From Desulfocapsa sp. (GTDB lineage Bacteria > Desulfobacterota > Desulfobulbia > Desulfobulbales > Desulfocapsaceae): a stretch of 5,469 nt of DNA. Below are positions 1 to 5,469 of the stretch, piece by piece (the first letter of the stretch is position 1; each line of letters opens with the position of its first letter). Made by a program: the position numbers and the translations under genes. Where the stretch lies: assembly GCA_029934915.1 (NCBI GenBank), contig JAOZLI010000183.1, positions 1 through 5,469 of the forward strand, given 5' to 3'. The notes below the pieces were generated by a model. That model saw only the letters and a list, made by a program, of their open reading frames with translations, was not told where the DNA came from and did not search any database.

Positions 1-45
1 CGAGTACTTTGTCCTCGGGATATCAACTATATGCCTGTGGTAAAA

Positions 46-72
46 TTTTCCAAATGCCTCGATTTGAGAAAA
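46..72. repeat. A/T-rich imperfect hairpin
   Basis: TTTTCCAAAT at 46-55 pairs with ATTTG (62-66) and GAAAA (68-72), giving ten base pairs interrupted by one bulged A at 67, around a six-base loop. It is weak because it is mostly A-T. It could be the end of a transcript entering from the left edge, but there is no proper T-run on either side, so terminator function is only a guess. Confidence 0.25.
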
Positions 73-144
73 AATTGCTATTCTCGGACAAGCTCCTAGA
101 AACGGGACAAACAAACGTCGGACGCAGGAAATTGCCGAACTTTG

Positions 145-159
145 CATGACAACCATATG
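145..159. repeat. Direct repeat copy 1 (CATGACAACCATATG)
   Basis: This 15-base stretch recurs at 221-235 as CATGCTAACCATATG, differing only at the fifth and sixth bases, with a start-to-start distance of 76 bases. Such a pair in non-coding DNA could be two binding sites for one regulator or may be chance. Its function is unknown. Confidence 0.35.
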
Positions 160-220
160 CTTATTGGGATTCATCTCGTTTCGATTTCACACAAATACGT
201 TTTATCATTCAGTTACAGTC

Positions 221-240
221 CATGCTAACCATATGGTAAC
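221..240. repeat. Direct repeat copy 2, overlapping a 10-base palindrome
   Basis: Bases 221-235 repeat the element at 145-159. Within it, ACCATATGGT (228-237) is a perfect palindrome, and GTTAC (212-216) with GTAAC (236-240) forms a wider inverted pair around it. The symmetry suits a dimeric DNA-binding protein, but I cannot name one and the site is over 500 bases from the nearest start codon. Confidence 0.3.
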
Positions 241-514
241 AACAAAGCTTGCCTAACACAACGAACGCGCCGGCCACTGATAAAAACGAATAGCAGCTCT
301 ATGTGGTACGTCTGATTGATCTGCTTTAATACACTTTTCTGTCAAAAAAGGCTATTTTTTCCTTAGAAAGGAGTAGAACAGGTCCTGCTCGCTAATAAAA
401 TATTGGGCTTCGATTCGCTCAAAGAGTGCATTAAAAATTTGCAGAGCAAACACACCGAATTACATTTTTGTAATCTTCGATAAAAATCCTGCATATTAAC
501 AGAAATGCGACTTT

Positions 515-530
515 ATGAATGAAGATTCAT
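515..530. promoter_or_regulatory. Inverted repeat ATGAAT-N4-ATTCAT, possible operator
   Basis: Two perfect six-base arms (515-520 and 525-530) flank the four-base spacer GAAG. The site ends seven bases before the putative -35 box at 538. Short arms with a four-base spacer are the general geometry of Crp/Fnr-family sites (for example TTGAT-N4-ATCAA for Fnr), although the bases match that consensus only partly. It could instead be a small RNA hairpin. Activator-site function is inference from position and symmetry. Confidence 0.3.
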
Positions 531-537
531 TGAAAGG

Positions 538-566
538 TTGACCCCTGCGGTATCTTGGATTACCTT
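538..566 (+). promoter_or_regulatory. Candidate sigma70-type promoter for the cytochrome genes
   Basis: TTGACC (538-543) matches the TTGACA -35 consensus at five of six positions. It is followed by exactly 17 bases and TACCTT (561-566), a mediocre -10 keeping only TA at the start and T at the end. Transcription would begin near 573, giving a leader of about 190 bases before the ATG at 762. TACAAT at 650-655 is a better -10 but has no -35 at the right distance. Nothing else in the region scores better by eye. Confidence 0.28.
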
Positions 567-761
567 GTCTTTCGTGTGTAAATTCGACGGCTGGTTTATT
601 TTGCCCATTTCTTACAAAACTTGAGCAACATAGCCTGTGCCTGGGAAAATACAATTACCATTACATAACAAACAGTAAGAGTTCAGTAGTATTCATTAAC
701 CAAAGGATATTTCTGGAAAATTTTATCATTTCAACACACGAAATGCTTAAAGGGGAGAATT

Positions 762-1559
762 ATGAAAAAATCAATTTTCACGGTGGCTTTGTGTATGACC
801 GTTGGGCTTATTTTCTCGACGGGCAACATCTGGGCAGCTGAAGATGCAGAACTTTTGGTCAGCGACTGTATCAAATGTCATGCAAAGGTGGTTAATGAGA
901 ACGCGGCAGATGGTGCGAAACATCTGTCTGAAGTCAGCTGCGTTGACTGTCACAACGAGGGACATCCACCCAGCACTCCTGTTGAGGAGATGATTCCTCA
1001 ATGCGCCATGTGCCATGAAGGAGAGCCACACTACGAGGTGGACAACTGCCTTGGCTGTCATGCAAACCCACACCAACCCCTTCGGATTGTGTTTGGTGAA
1101 GATAATGTTGCTGTCTGCAACACTTGCCATACTGACCAAGTGAGCGAGGTTAAAAACAACCCAAGTGCTCACGGGGAATTTGACTGTGCAGAGTGTCATC
1201 ATGATAAGCACGGATATATCCCAGACTGTAATGAGTGCCATGAGCCACACCGTCCTGGACAGACCTATGACCTCTGTATATCTTGTCATCTGGTTCACCA
1301 GCCGACCAACGTAACTTACGTTGAATCTACTTCCAACCAGGATTGTGGAGCCTGTCATGGTGACTTGACAATGTTATTAGCTGCTGGCTCAAGCAAACAT
1401 GCCACATTGCAGTGTGCTTCCTGCCACAAAGATAATCACGGTTACATTCCACCATGTGCAAACTGCCATGGAGAAACAGGCCCTCATCCGTCGTCAATGA
1501 TGAAGAAATTTCCAAACTGTCTGGAATGTCATAAAGATCCACATGATCTTGACATCTAA
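762..1559 (+). CDS. Secreted dodecaheme c-type cytochrome
   Basis: This is a periplasmic or exported multiheme electron-transfer protein. An N-terminal signal peptide (lysines at 2-3, hydrophobic core to about residue 19, likely cleavage after Ala25) is followed by twelve CxxCH heme-binding sites whose first cysteines are residues 36, 60, 81, 96, 119, 142, 156, 172, 195, 218, 232 and 253. They fall into three four-heme modules. Outside the CxxCH sites there are 13 histidines, and 12 of them (54, 68, 90, 104, 137, 150, 163, 179, 213, 226, 242, 261) recur at equivalent places in the next gene, so all hemes can be bis-histidine ligated. The start is supported by AGGGGAG four bases before the ATG. 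Almost no sequence lies outside the heme modules, which suggests a wire- or relay-like role rather than an enzyme. The redox partner is unknown. An octaheme-nitrite-reductase-like enzyme is unlikely because no CxxCK site is present. Confidence 0.95.
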   Translation: MKKSIFTVALCMTVGLIFSTGNIWAAEDAELLVSDCIKCHAKVVNENAADGAKHLSEVSCVDCHNEGHPPSTPVEEMIPQCAMCHEGEPHYEVDNCLGCHANPHQPLRIVFGEDNVAVCNTCHTDQVSEVKNNPSAHGEFDCAECHHDKHGYIPDCNECHEPHRPGQTYDLCISCHLVHQPTNVTYVESTSNQDCGACHGDLTMLLAAGSSKHATLQCASCHKDNHGYIPPCANCHGETGPHPSSMMKKFPNCLECHKDPHDLDI

Positions 1560-1600
1560 TTATTATAGCTATTCAGCAGCAGCCAGCTGACCACGTTTAT

Positions 1601-1642
1601 TTCTTGACCTCTTGCATGCGCGAGTATGCCTCAGGTCAAGAA
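1601..1642 (+). repeat. Stem-loop between the two cytochrome genes
   Basis: TTCTTGACCT (1601-1610) and AGGTCAAGAA (1633-1642) are perfect ten-base inverted repeats. Inside them GCAT (1614-1617) pairs with ATGC (1626-1629), so the structure can continue after a small internal loop. No T-run follows, so it is not a classic intrinsic terminator. It could protect the 3' end of the first message, mark a processing point or attenuate read-through to set the ratio of the two cytochromes. As DNA it could also be a protein-binding palindrome. Confidence 0.55.
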
Positions 1643-1644
1643 TG

Positions 1645-1706
1645 AACAGGTATCCAGTACCACTGGACCGGTTACAAGTGAGAGAGTCTATCAAAGATGG
1701 CCTGTT
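1645..1706 (+). repeat. Second structured segment before the lipoprotein cytochrome
   Basis: TCCAGT (1653-1658) and ACTGGA (1662-1667) form a six-base stem with a three-base loop. AACAGG (1645-1650) and CCTGTT (1701-1706) can close around it. With the preceding stem-loop, much of the 196-base gap can fold in RNA. The pairings are short and may be chance. No known riboswitch family was recognised. Confidence 0.3.
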
Positions 1707-1755
1707 ACCGAATAGTTGCTAATTATTTATTACAATTTATAGGAGAGGAAGAGTA

Positions 1756-2748
1756 ATGAAGAGGGAGATTACATCTAGAATTTTGACGGGGCTTATGGCG
1801 CTGTCATGTTCCATAGTATTAATGGCCTGTGCCGCCGACCAGGCGCAGGAGACAGCAAGTGAACAACAACCTGTTGTTGCCGAAACTGCCCAGGCAGAAG
1901 TAGCTGCAGCACCAGTTGCTGGTGAGAAAGTGGAAATGAAAGAGGAGCAAAAAGCTGCTCAGGTTCCACTGTATACTGAAACACCGAAAAGCTTGAGTCC
2001 GGTTGAATGTGCGGCGTGTCATAATGGACAATATGTCAGACTGCAAGACAGCCTTTCAAAACATCGTTTTGACTGTCTTAAATGTCATACTCAACTGCAC
2101 GCCAATATCCCAAGTAAAGACAATTACAACGACATACTTCCAAAGTGTTCGGCCTGTCATAAATTGCCTCACGGTGAAGCATTCACAAACTGCGGACAGT
2201 GTCACACAGACCCACACACACCACTCATTATTCCATTTGAAGGTGTAATAGGAAACGTCAAGAACCACACTGGAGAAAATGTTGTTGCCTGTGAAGTCTG
2301 CCATTATGATTCCGAAGGTAAGGAAATGGAAACCTTCCCAAGTAAGCATAATGTTGAAGTAGGATGTACCGGTTGTCACGGCGATGATAAACATGGCGTT
2401 CGTCCTTCATGTTTTGACTGCCATGCACCCCATACCGATGACCAGACCTATGCAGACTGCCTTGTCTGCCATAAACCGCATAGTGCAATGAATATCCTGC
2501 CCTACCCTGTTGACATTTCAAATAATGTCTGTGCTGCCTGCCATACCGAAATATATGGCCAGCTCCAGGCGAACCCAACCAAGCATACTGCCCTGCAATG
2601 TGCAAGCTGCCATGTTACCCATGGTCAGATTCCACGCTGTCAGGAATGCCACAAAGAACCACATGGAGATGCCGTACATAAGCGCTTCCCTAATTGCTTA
2701 GAATGTCATGTTGATCCACATGATCTTCCCGTAACACCAGGTTCTTAA
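1756..2748 (+). CDS. Dodecaheme c-type cytochrome lipoprotein
   Basis: This is a membrane-anchored multiheme electron carrier, paralogous to the preceding gene. A signal peptide ends in a lipobox (Leu22-Met23-Ala24-Cys25). Ala follows the acylated cysteine, so there is no Asp at +2 to hold it at the inner membrane by the E. coli rule, and the outer membrane is the likelier site. Residues 26-80 form a heme-free linker rich in Ala, Glu, Gln and Val. Twelve CxxCH sites follow, with first cysteines at 85, 107, 131, 146, 179, 204, 219, 235, 259, 282, 295 and 314, again as three four-heme modules with four extra histidines each. Relative to its neighbour it has about ten extra residues between modules 1 and 2, including His171, and an additional His308. 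AGGAGAGG precedes the ATG by eight bases. Co-transcription with the first cytochrome is plausible across the 196-base gap. Partner and direction of electron flow are not shown. Confidence 0.95.
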   Translation: MKREITSRILTGLMALSCSIVLMACAADQAQETASEQQPVVAETAQAEVAAAPVAGEKVEMKEEQKAAQVPLYTETPKSLSPVECAACHNGQYVRLQDSLSKHRFDCLKCHTQLHANIPSKDNYNDILPKCSACHKLPHGEAFTNCGQCHTDPHTPLIIPFEGVIGNVKNHTGENVVACEVCHYDSEGKEMETFPSKHNVEVGCTGCHGDDKHGVRPSCFDCHAPHTDDQTYADCLVCHKPHSAMNILPYPVDISNNVCAACHTEIYGQLQANPTKHTALQCASCHVTHGQIPRCQECHKEPHGDAVHKRFPNCLECHVDPHDLPVTPGS

Positions 2749-2761
2749 GGCTCAGCTCTCT

Positions 2762-2800
2762 CTTTCTGGATATCTCGGTTTCACCGGGATATCCAGAAAG
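2762..2800 (+). terminator. Strong hairpin terminator closing the cytochrome pair
   Basis: CTTTCTGGATATC (2762-2774) and GATATCCAGAAAG (2788-2800) are perfect 13-base arms. Pairing continues inward through a T-G wobble and CGG/CCG plus T-A to a three-base loop, so the stem is about 18 pairs. It begins 13 bases after the cytochrome stop codon. The following sequence (TCTTGTCATTTT) is T-rich but not a clean T-run, so termination may be incomplete or the hairpin may also stabilise the 3' end. On the opposite strand no T-run follows. Confidence 0.75.
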
Positions 2801-2831
2801 TCTTGTCATTTTCCACATTTCCTCCCACGCA

Positions 2832-3323
2832 ATGAATCCGCAAACCCGTCTTCATACTGAGACAGTATTCCTGGAAGTCTCCCTGGCAGCCAGCAGAAAG
2901 AAAATTTATGCTCTACGGGCAGCAAAAGAGGGGAAGAAGCAACTTGCAAAACTCCTTTCGGCCATTGCTGTTTCGGAGGAAGCACAGGCACAACGTTTCC
3001 TGTTACAGCTTCGTGGACAGACAGGAACCTCAGAAGAAAACACCAGAATTGCATTCACTGAAGAAATCCCATCACTTATTACACAATACGAGACAGCCGC
3101 AGAGAATGCTGGACAGGTTGAAGAACGAGGCATGCATAGTGCATTTTCTCAGTCGGCCCGAGTCGAACGTATGCATATTCAATTACAAAAGAAACTGGAT
3201 ACAAACCCCGTCAAAGAATGTTCATATCATATCTGTTCTTTCTGTGGCTTTATCATGGAAAACCGGACACCTGAAAAATGCCCAATCTGTACGGCATCCT
3301 CACATCGTTTTAAAACACTATAA
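2832..3323 (+). CDS. Rubrerythrin-like protein with a rubredoxin-type C-terminal site
   Basis: Rubrerythrins are cytoplasmic non-heme iron proteins of anaerobes that reduce peroxide, using a four-helix diiron domain and a rubredoxin-like Fe(Cys)4 domain. Here residues about 5-122 fit the helical domain (KEG at 32-34, SAIAVSEE at 43-50, RVERMH at 110-115). Residues 130-163 carry CxxC (135, 138) and CPxC (150, 153) in the usual arrangement. Aligned by eye to typical family members, Glu49, Glu78, Glu112 and His115 occupy ligand positions. The first-helix Glu is Val16, the His of the ExxH motif is Gln52, and a third-helix Glu is probably Ser81, so the diiron centre may be absent or altered. The start fits the family length, but no Shine-Dalgarno sequence precedes it and the upstream bases are pyrimidine-rich. 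There is no signal peptide. A hairpin lies 31 bases upstream, so independent transcription or read-through is needed. The family is fairly sure; peroxidase activity is doubtful. Confidence 0.8.
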   Translation: MNPQTRLHTETVFLEVSLAASRKKIYALRAAKEGKKQLAKLLSAIAVSEEAQAQRFLLQLRGQTGTSEENTRIAFTEEIPSLITQYETAAENAGQVEERGMHSAFSQSARVERMHIQLQKKLDTNPVKECSYHICSFCGFIMENRTPEKCPICTASSHRFKTL

Positions 3324-3343
3324 CTGTCCCTCCCATTCCTTAT

Positions 3344-5455
3344 CTACTCAAGCAACCGCGCGAAATCTGCCGTTGTATTCACCGGCATTTTACAAGTAAA
3401 ATTTTCACACACGTAGGCAGTAGCCTGTCCGTTTATCTTTTTCACAGTTTGCAAAAAGGGCATATTTTTTTCAAGAAACTTTTGATTAGCCCCTCCATCC
3501 ACCACCATCAAAATAGCATTCGGAAGATACCTGGAGTGAACCTCTTTTAAAAGAGCACGAGTATCATCATTCCTTTTATTTCCTGCAATTACTATCATTT
3601 GTTTAGCCTTTGCAGTTTGGATATCCAAAGCGCTCAGCATTAATGGCATAGCAGGCGCATAGCTTGCCAGCGTATCACTAAATGAGCCGATAGTCTTTTC
3701 TGCAGTGTCTGCCCACTTCTTATTATTTGTAAGCCTGGCTAAACGCATAAAATTAAGTGCAGCCACAGAATTACCAGAAGGCTCAGCACCATCATATGCC
3801 TCTTTTAAACGGGCCAAAAGCTTTACGGATACGGGAGTATCAAAAAATCCCCCAGCAGGATTCGCACACTCAGTAATCTGTTGCTCGGTAAGTTCAAGGG
3901 CCTGTGCCAATCGTGAAACATCATGACTGGCTGTATATAAATCGAGTAAACCCTGAATCAAAAAGCTATAGTCATCCAGTCCCGCAGGATATTTAGCCTC
4001 TCCTTCACGATAACGCCGCTTAAGCTTCGTATTAACCACTAGATTCCGTAGAATGAAATCCGCTGCCCTGTCCGCAGCCTGTAAATACTTATCTTCTTCT
4101 AAGACCATCGCAGCCTGAGCCAAGGCCGAAATCATCAATCCATTCCAGGCAGTAATAATTTTATCATCACGATGCGGACGGGTGCGTTCGTTTCGTATTG
4201 TCAGCAATTTTTCACGCCCTGTTCGTAAAAGCAACAGAACTTTTTCTTCACTCAACTGTTCTTTTCTTGCCACTTCTGTCAGATCATGTTCCTGATACAA
4301 AATATTACGCCCGGTAAATTCCTGTTGGGGATCATGAAGCGCATTTCCTTTTTCTTCCACACCGTAACGCAGCTTAAAAACAGCAGCTTCCCGTTTGCTT
4401 AAAAGAGTATCAATCTCTTGTGCTGTCCATAGATAAAAAGCCCCCTCACTATGCTCATCTGGACTATAAGGATTGACGGAATCCGCATCTTCTGCCGAAT
4501 AAAATCCTCCATCAACATCTTGCATATCCCGCAGAACATAGTCCAGTATCTCAACCGCAATTTCTTTATAACGCTCCTCGCCATTCAGCTGATATGCAGA
4601 CAAGTAGACTGAGGCCAATTGACTTTGATCGTATAGCATTTTTTCAAAATGAGGAATCCGCCACCGTGCATCCACAGAATACCGATGAAAACCACCACCC
4701 AGATGATCGTACATGCCACCAGCTGCCATCTGATCCAGGGTAAAAAGTGCCATATCCCTGGCCTCTTTTTGGCCATGATTGGTATAATAACGCAGTAGAA
4801 AATCAATCACCACTGGACGAGGAAACTTCTGTCCATCACCAAATCCACCATACTTCGGCTCATAGTTGTCTTCTATCTGAGCATATCCTTTTGCCAACCA
4901 GGAAGCATCAATCAACGGCCCTGCCACACTCGTATCTCTCTGCAGATGTGCAGTAACACGATCCGCGGAAAGAGTTAGACGTTGCCGGTTAGTCTGCCAT
5001 TCTTTTTGCACTGCTTGTAGAATTTCGAGAAACCCCGGTCGTCCATAGGCTGCCCGTGGCGGGAAATAGGTCCCTGCATAAAATGGCCTGGTATCGGGGA
5101 ATAAAAATACTGACATGGGCCAGCCTCCACCACCGGTCATTGCTTGTGTAGCCTCCATATATAGCTGGTCAATGCCAGGACGCTCTTCTCTGTCAACTTT
5201 TATGCAAACAAAATATTTATTTAAGAATTTGGCAATTTCAATATCTTCAAATGATTCATGAGCCATCACATGACACCAGTGACAGGTGGAATAACCAATG
5301 GACAGAAAGATTGGCCTGTCCATCTTCACTGCCATCTCGAGAGCCTCGTCACCCCAGGGATACCAATTCACAGGGTTGTATGCATGCTGCTGCAAATACG
5401 GACTCTTCTCGTGGAGCAGATGGTTGGCTTTAGCTGCTTGCTGCCTTTTTTGCAT
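3344..5455 (-). CDS. DUF255/YyaL-family protein with N-terminal thioredoxin fold
   Basis: This is a full-length member (703 residues, usual for the family) of the YyaL/spermatogenesis-associated protein 20 group. The N-terminal block ([20 protein letters not shown], residues 15-34), the CHWCH motif at 58-62 with Cys58 and Cys61 as the thioredoxin-like pair, [10 protein letters not shown] (87-96) and GGWP (110-113, providing the expected cis-proline) define the thioredoxin-like domain. The rest resembles an alpha/alpha barrel of the N-acylglucosamine-2-epimerase or six-hairpin type. Recognisable family blocks occur near 243-280 ([15 protein letters not shown]), near 433 ([11 protein letters not shown]), near 493 (GLDDYSFL) and near 561 ([11 protein letters not shown]). 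A conserved YVCENFTC segment sits at 681-688. No signal peptide is seen, so it is probably cytoplasmic. The biochemical role of the family is not well established, and a thiol-redox or sugar-related activity is inference. It converges on the rubrerythrin-like gene with 20 bases between stop codons. Confidence 0.93.
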   Translation of the reverse strand: MQKRQQAAKANHLLHEKSPYLQQHAYNPVNWYPWGDEALEMAVKMDRPIFLSIGYSTCHWCHVMAHESFEDIEIAKFLNKYFVCIKVDREERPGIDQLYMEATQAMTGGGGWPMSVFLFPDTRPFYAGTYFPPRAAYGRPGFLEILQAVQKEWQTNRQRLTLSADRVTAHLQRDTSVAGPLIDASWLAKGYAQIEDNYEPKYGGFGDGQKFPRPVVIDFLLRYYTNHGQKEARDMALFTLDQMAAGGMYDHLGGGFHRYSVDARWRIPHFEKMLYDQSQLASVYLSAYQLNGEERYKEIAVEILDYVLRDMQDVDGGFYSAEDADSVNPYSPDEHSEGAFYLWTAQEIDTLLSKREAAVFKLRYGVEEKGNALHDPQQEFTGRNILYQEHDLTEVARKEQLSEEKVLLLLRTGREKLLTIRNERTRPHRDDKIITAWNGLMISALAQAAMVLEEDKYLQAADRAADFILRNLVVNTKLKRRYREGEAKYPAGLDDYSFLIQGLLDLYTASHDVSRLAQALELTEQQITECANPAGGFFDTPVSVKLLARLKEAYDGAEPSGNSVAALNFMRLARLTNNKKWADTAEKTIGSFSDTLASYAPAMPLMLSALDIQTAKAKQMIVIAGNKRNDDTRALLKEVHSRYLPNAILMVVDGGANQKFLEKNMPFLQTVKKINGQATAYVCENFTCKMPVNTTADFARLLE

Positions 5456-5460
5456 CCTAG

Positions 5461-5466
5461 CCTCCT
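5461..5466 (-). promoter_or_regulatory. Ribosome binding site of the DUF255 gene
   Basis: On the minus strand the bases read AGGAGG, five bases before the ATG at 5455-5453. This perfect Shine-Dalgarno core fixes the start, which agrees with the family's N-terminal block beginning near residue 11. The promoter lies beyond the right edge of the window. Confidence 0.85.
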
Positions 5467-5469
5467 GAC

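Larger units (their letters stand above)
1..761. other. Long gene-free region upstream of the cytochrome pair
   Basis: I see no credible protein-coding gene on either strand here: no reading frame of useful length, and no frame with a convincing ribosome binding site and start. No tRNA-like T-arm or rRNA segment was recognised. The stretch is fairly A/T-rich and contains small repeats (near 46-72, 145-159, 221-240 and 515-530) and a promoter-like element at 538-566, listed separately. It probably holds the control region and a long 5' leader of the first cytochrome. What lies beyond its left edge is unknown, so part of it may be the 3' flank of another gene. Confidence 0.6.

Noticed and set aside
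105..160. Fragments resembling a c-di-GMP (GEMM-type) riboswitch, such as GGGACAAAC followed by GGACGCA.
   Set aside because: The expected GNRA-capped hairpin and the second paired arm are not present, and the segment is about 600 bases from the cytochrome start.
401..420. TTCGATT flanked by G/C-rich bases, reminiscent of a tRNA T-arm.
   Set aside because: The flanking five-base arms do not pair, and no acceptor stem or anticodon arm could be found around it.
590..606. GG...GC spacing like a sigma54 promoter (CTGGTTTATTTTGCC).
   Set aside because: The distance between GG and GC is eight bases rather than the required ten, and the flanking consensus is poor.
771..1358. Long minus-strand open frame of 195 codons opposite the first cytochrome.
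   Set aside because: It is antisense to a protein with twelve heme motifs. Its openness follows from the heavy Cys/His codon content of the real gene, and it shows no recognisable protein features.
1716..1743. A/T-rich segment with TACAAT as a separate promoter for the second cytochrome.
   Set aside because: There is no matching -35 box at 16-18 bases, and transcription would begin inside or after the ribosome binding site.
2908..3399. Plus-strand open frame of 163 codons overlapping the rubrerythrin-like gene in another frame.
   Set aside because: The other frame encodes a recognisable rubrerythrin/rubredoxin architecture, whereas this one has no family resemblance and runs into the convergent gene.
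5270..5284. CHWCH in the DUF255 protein as a heme-binding CxxCH site.
   Set aside because: It lies at the thioredoxin-like active-site position of a protein without a signal peptide and belongs to the family's own conserved motif, so a c-type heme is not expected.

Overview
The window holds four intact genes built around redox chemistry. It most resembles an anaerobic, cytochrome-rich bacterium such as a sulfate-, sulfur- or metal-respiring member of the Desulfobacterota. That placement is inference: it rests on two adjacent 12-heme c-type cytochromes and a rubrerythrin-like protein. No ribosomal or other phylogenetic marker is present.

Layout. Positions 1-761 carry no recognisable gene. They contain small inverted and direct repeats and one plausible sigma70-type promoter about 190 bases before the first cytochrome. 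At 762-1559 (+) is a secreted dodecaheme cytochrome c. A 196-base gap with two stem-loops follows, and 1756-2748 (+) encodes a second dodecaheme cytochrome made as a lipoprotein. A very strong hairpin (2762-2800) closes the cytochrome pair. At 2832-3323 (+) is a short rubrerythrin-like protein with a C-terminal rubredoxin-type four-cysteine site but apparently incomplete diiron ligands. Converging on it from the other strand, 5455-3344 encodes a full-length DUF255/YyaL-type protein with a thioredoxin-fold N-terminus.

How they fit together. The two cytochromes are clearly paralogues. Each is three consecutive four-heme modules, and in both proteins every module supplies four CxxCH sites plus four extra histidines at matching places, enough for bis-histidine ligation of all twelve hemes. 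One is predicted soluble in the periplasm. The other is predicted lipid-anchored behind a heme-free Ala/Glu-rich tether of about 55 residues. A periplasm-to-membrane or periplasm-to-surface electron relay is the natural reading, but no porin, quinol oxidase or terminal reductase lies in the window to fix its direction. The rubrerythrin-like and thioredoxin-fold genes may simply be redox-themed neighbours; terminator and strand layout do not place them in the cytochrome operon.
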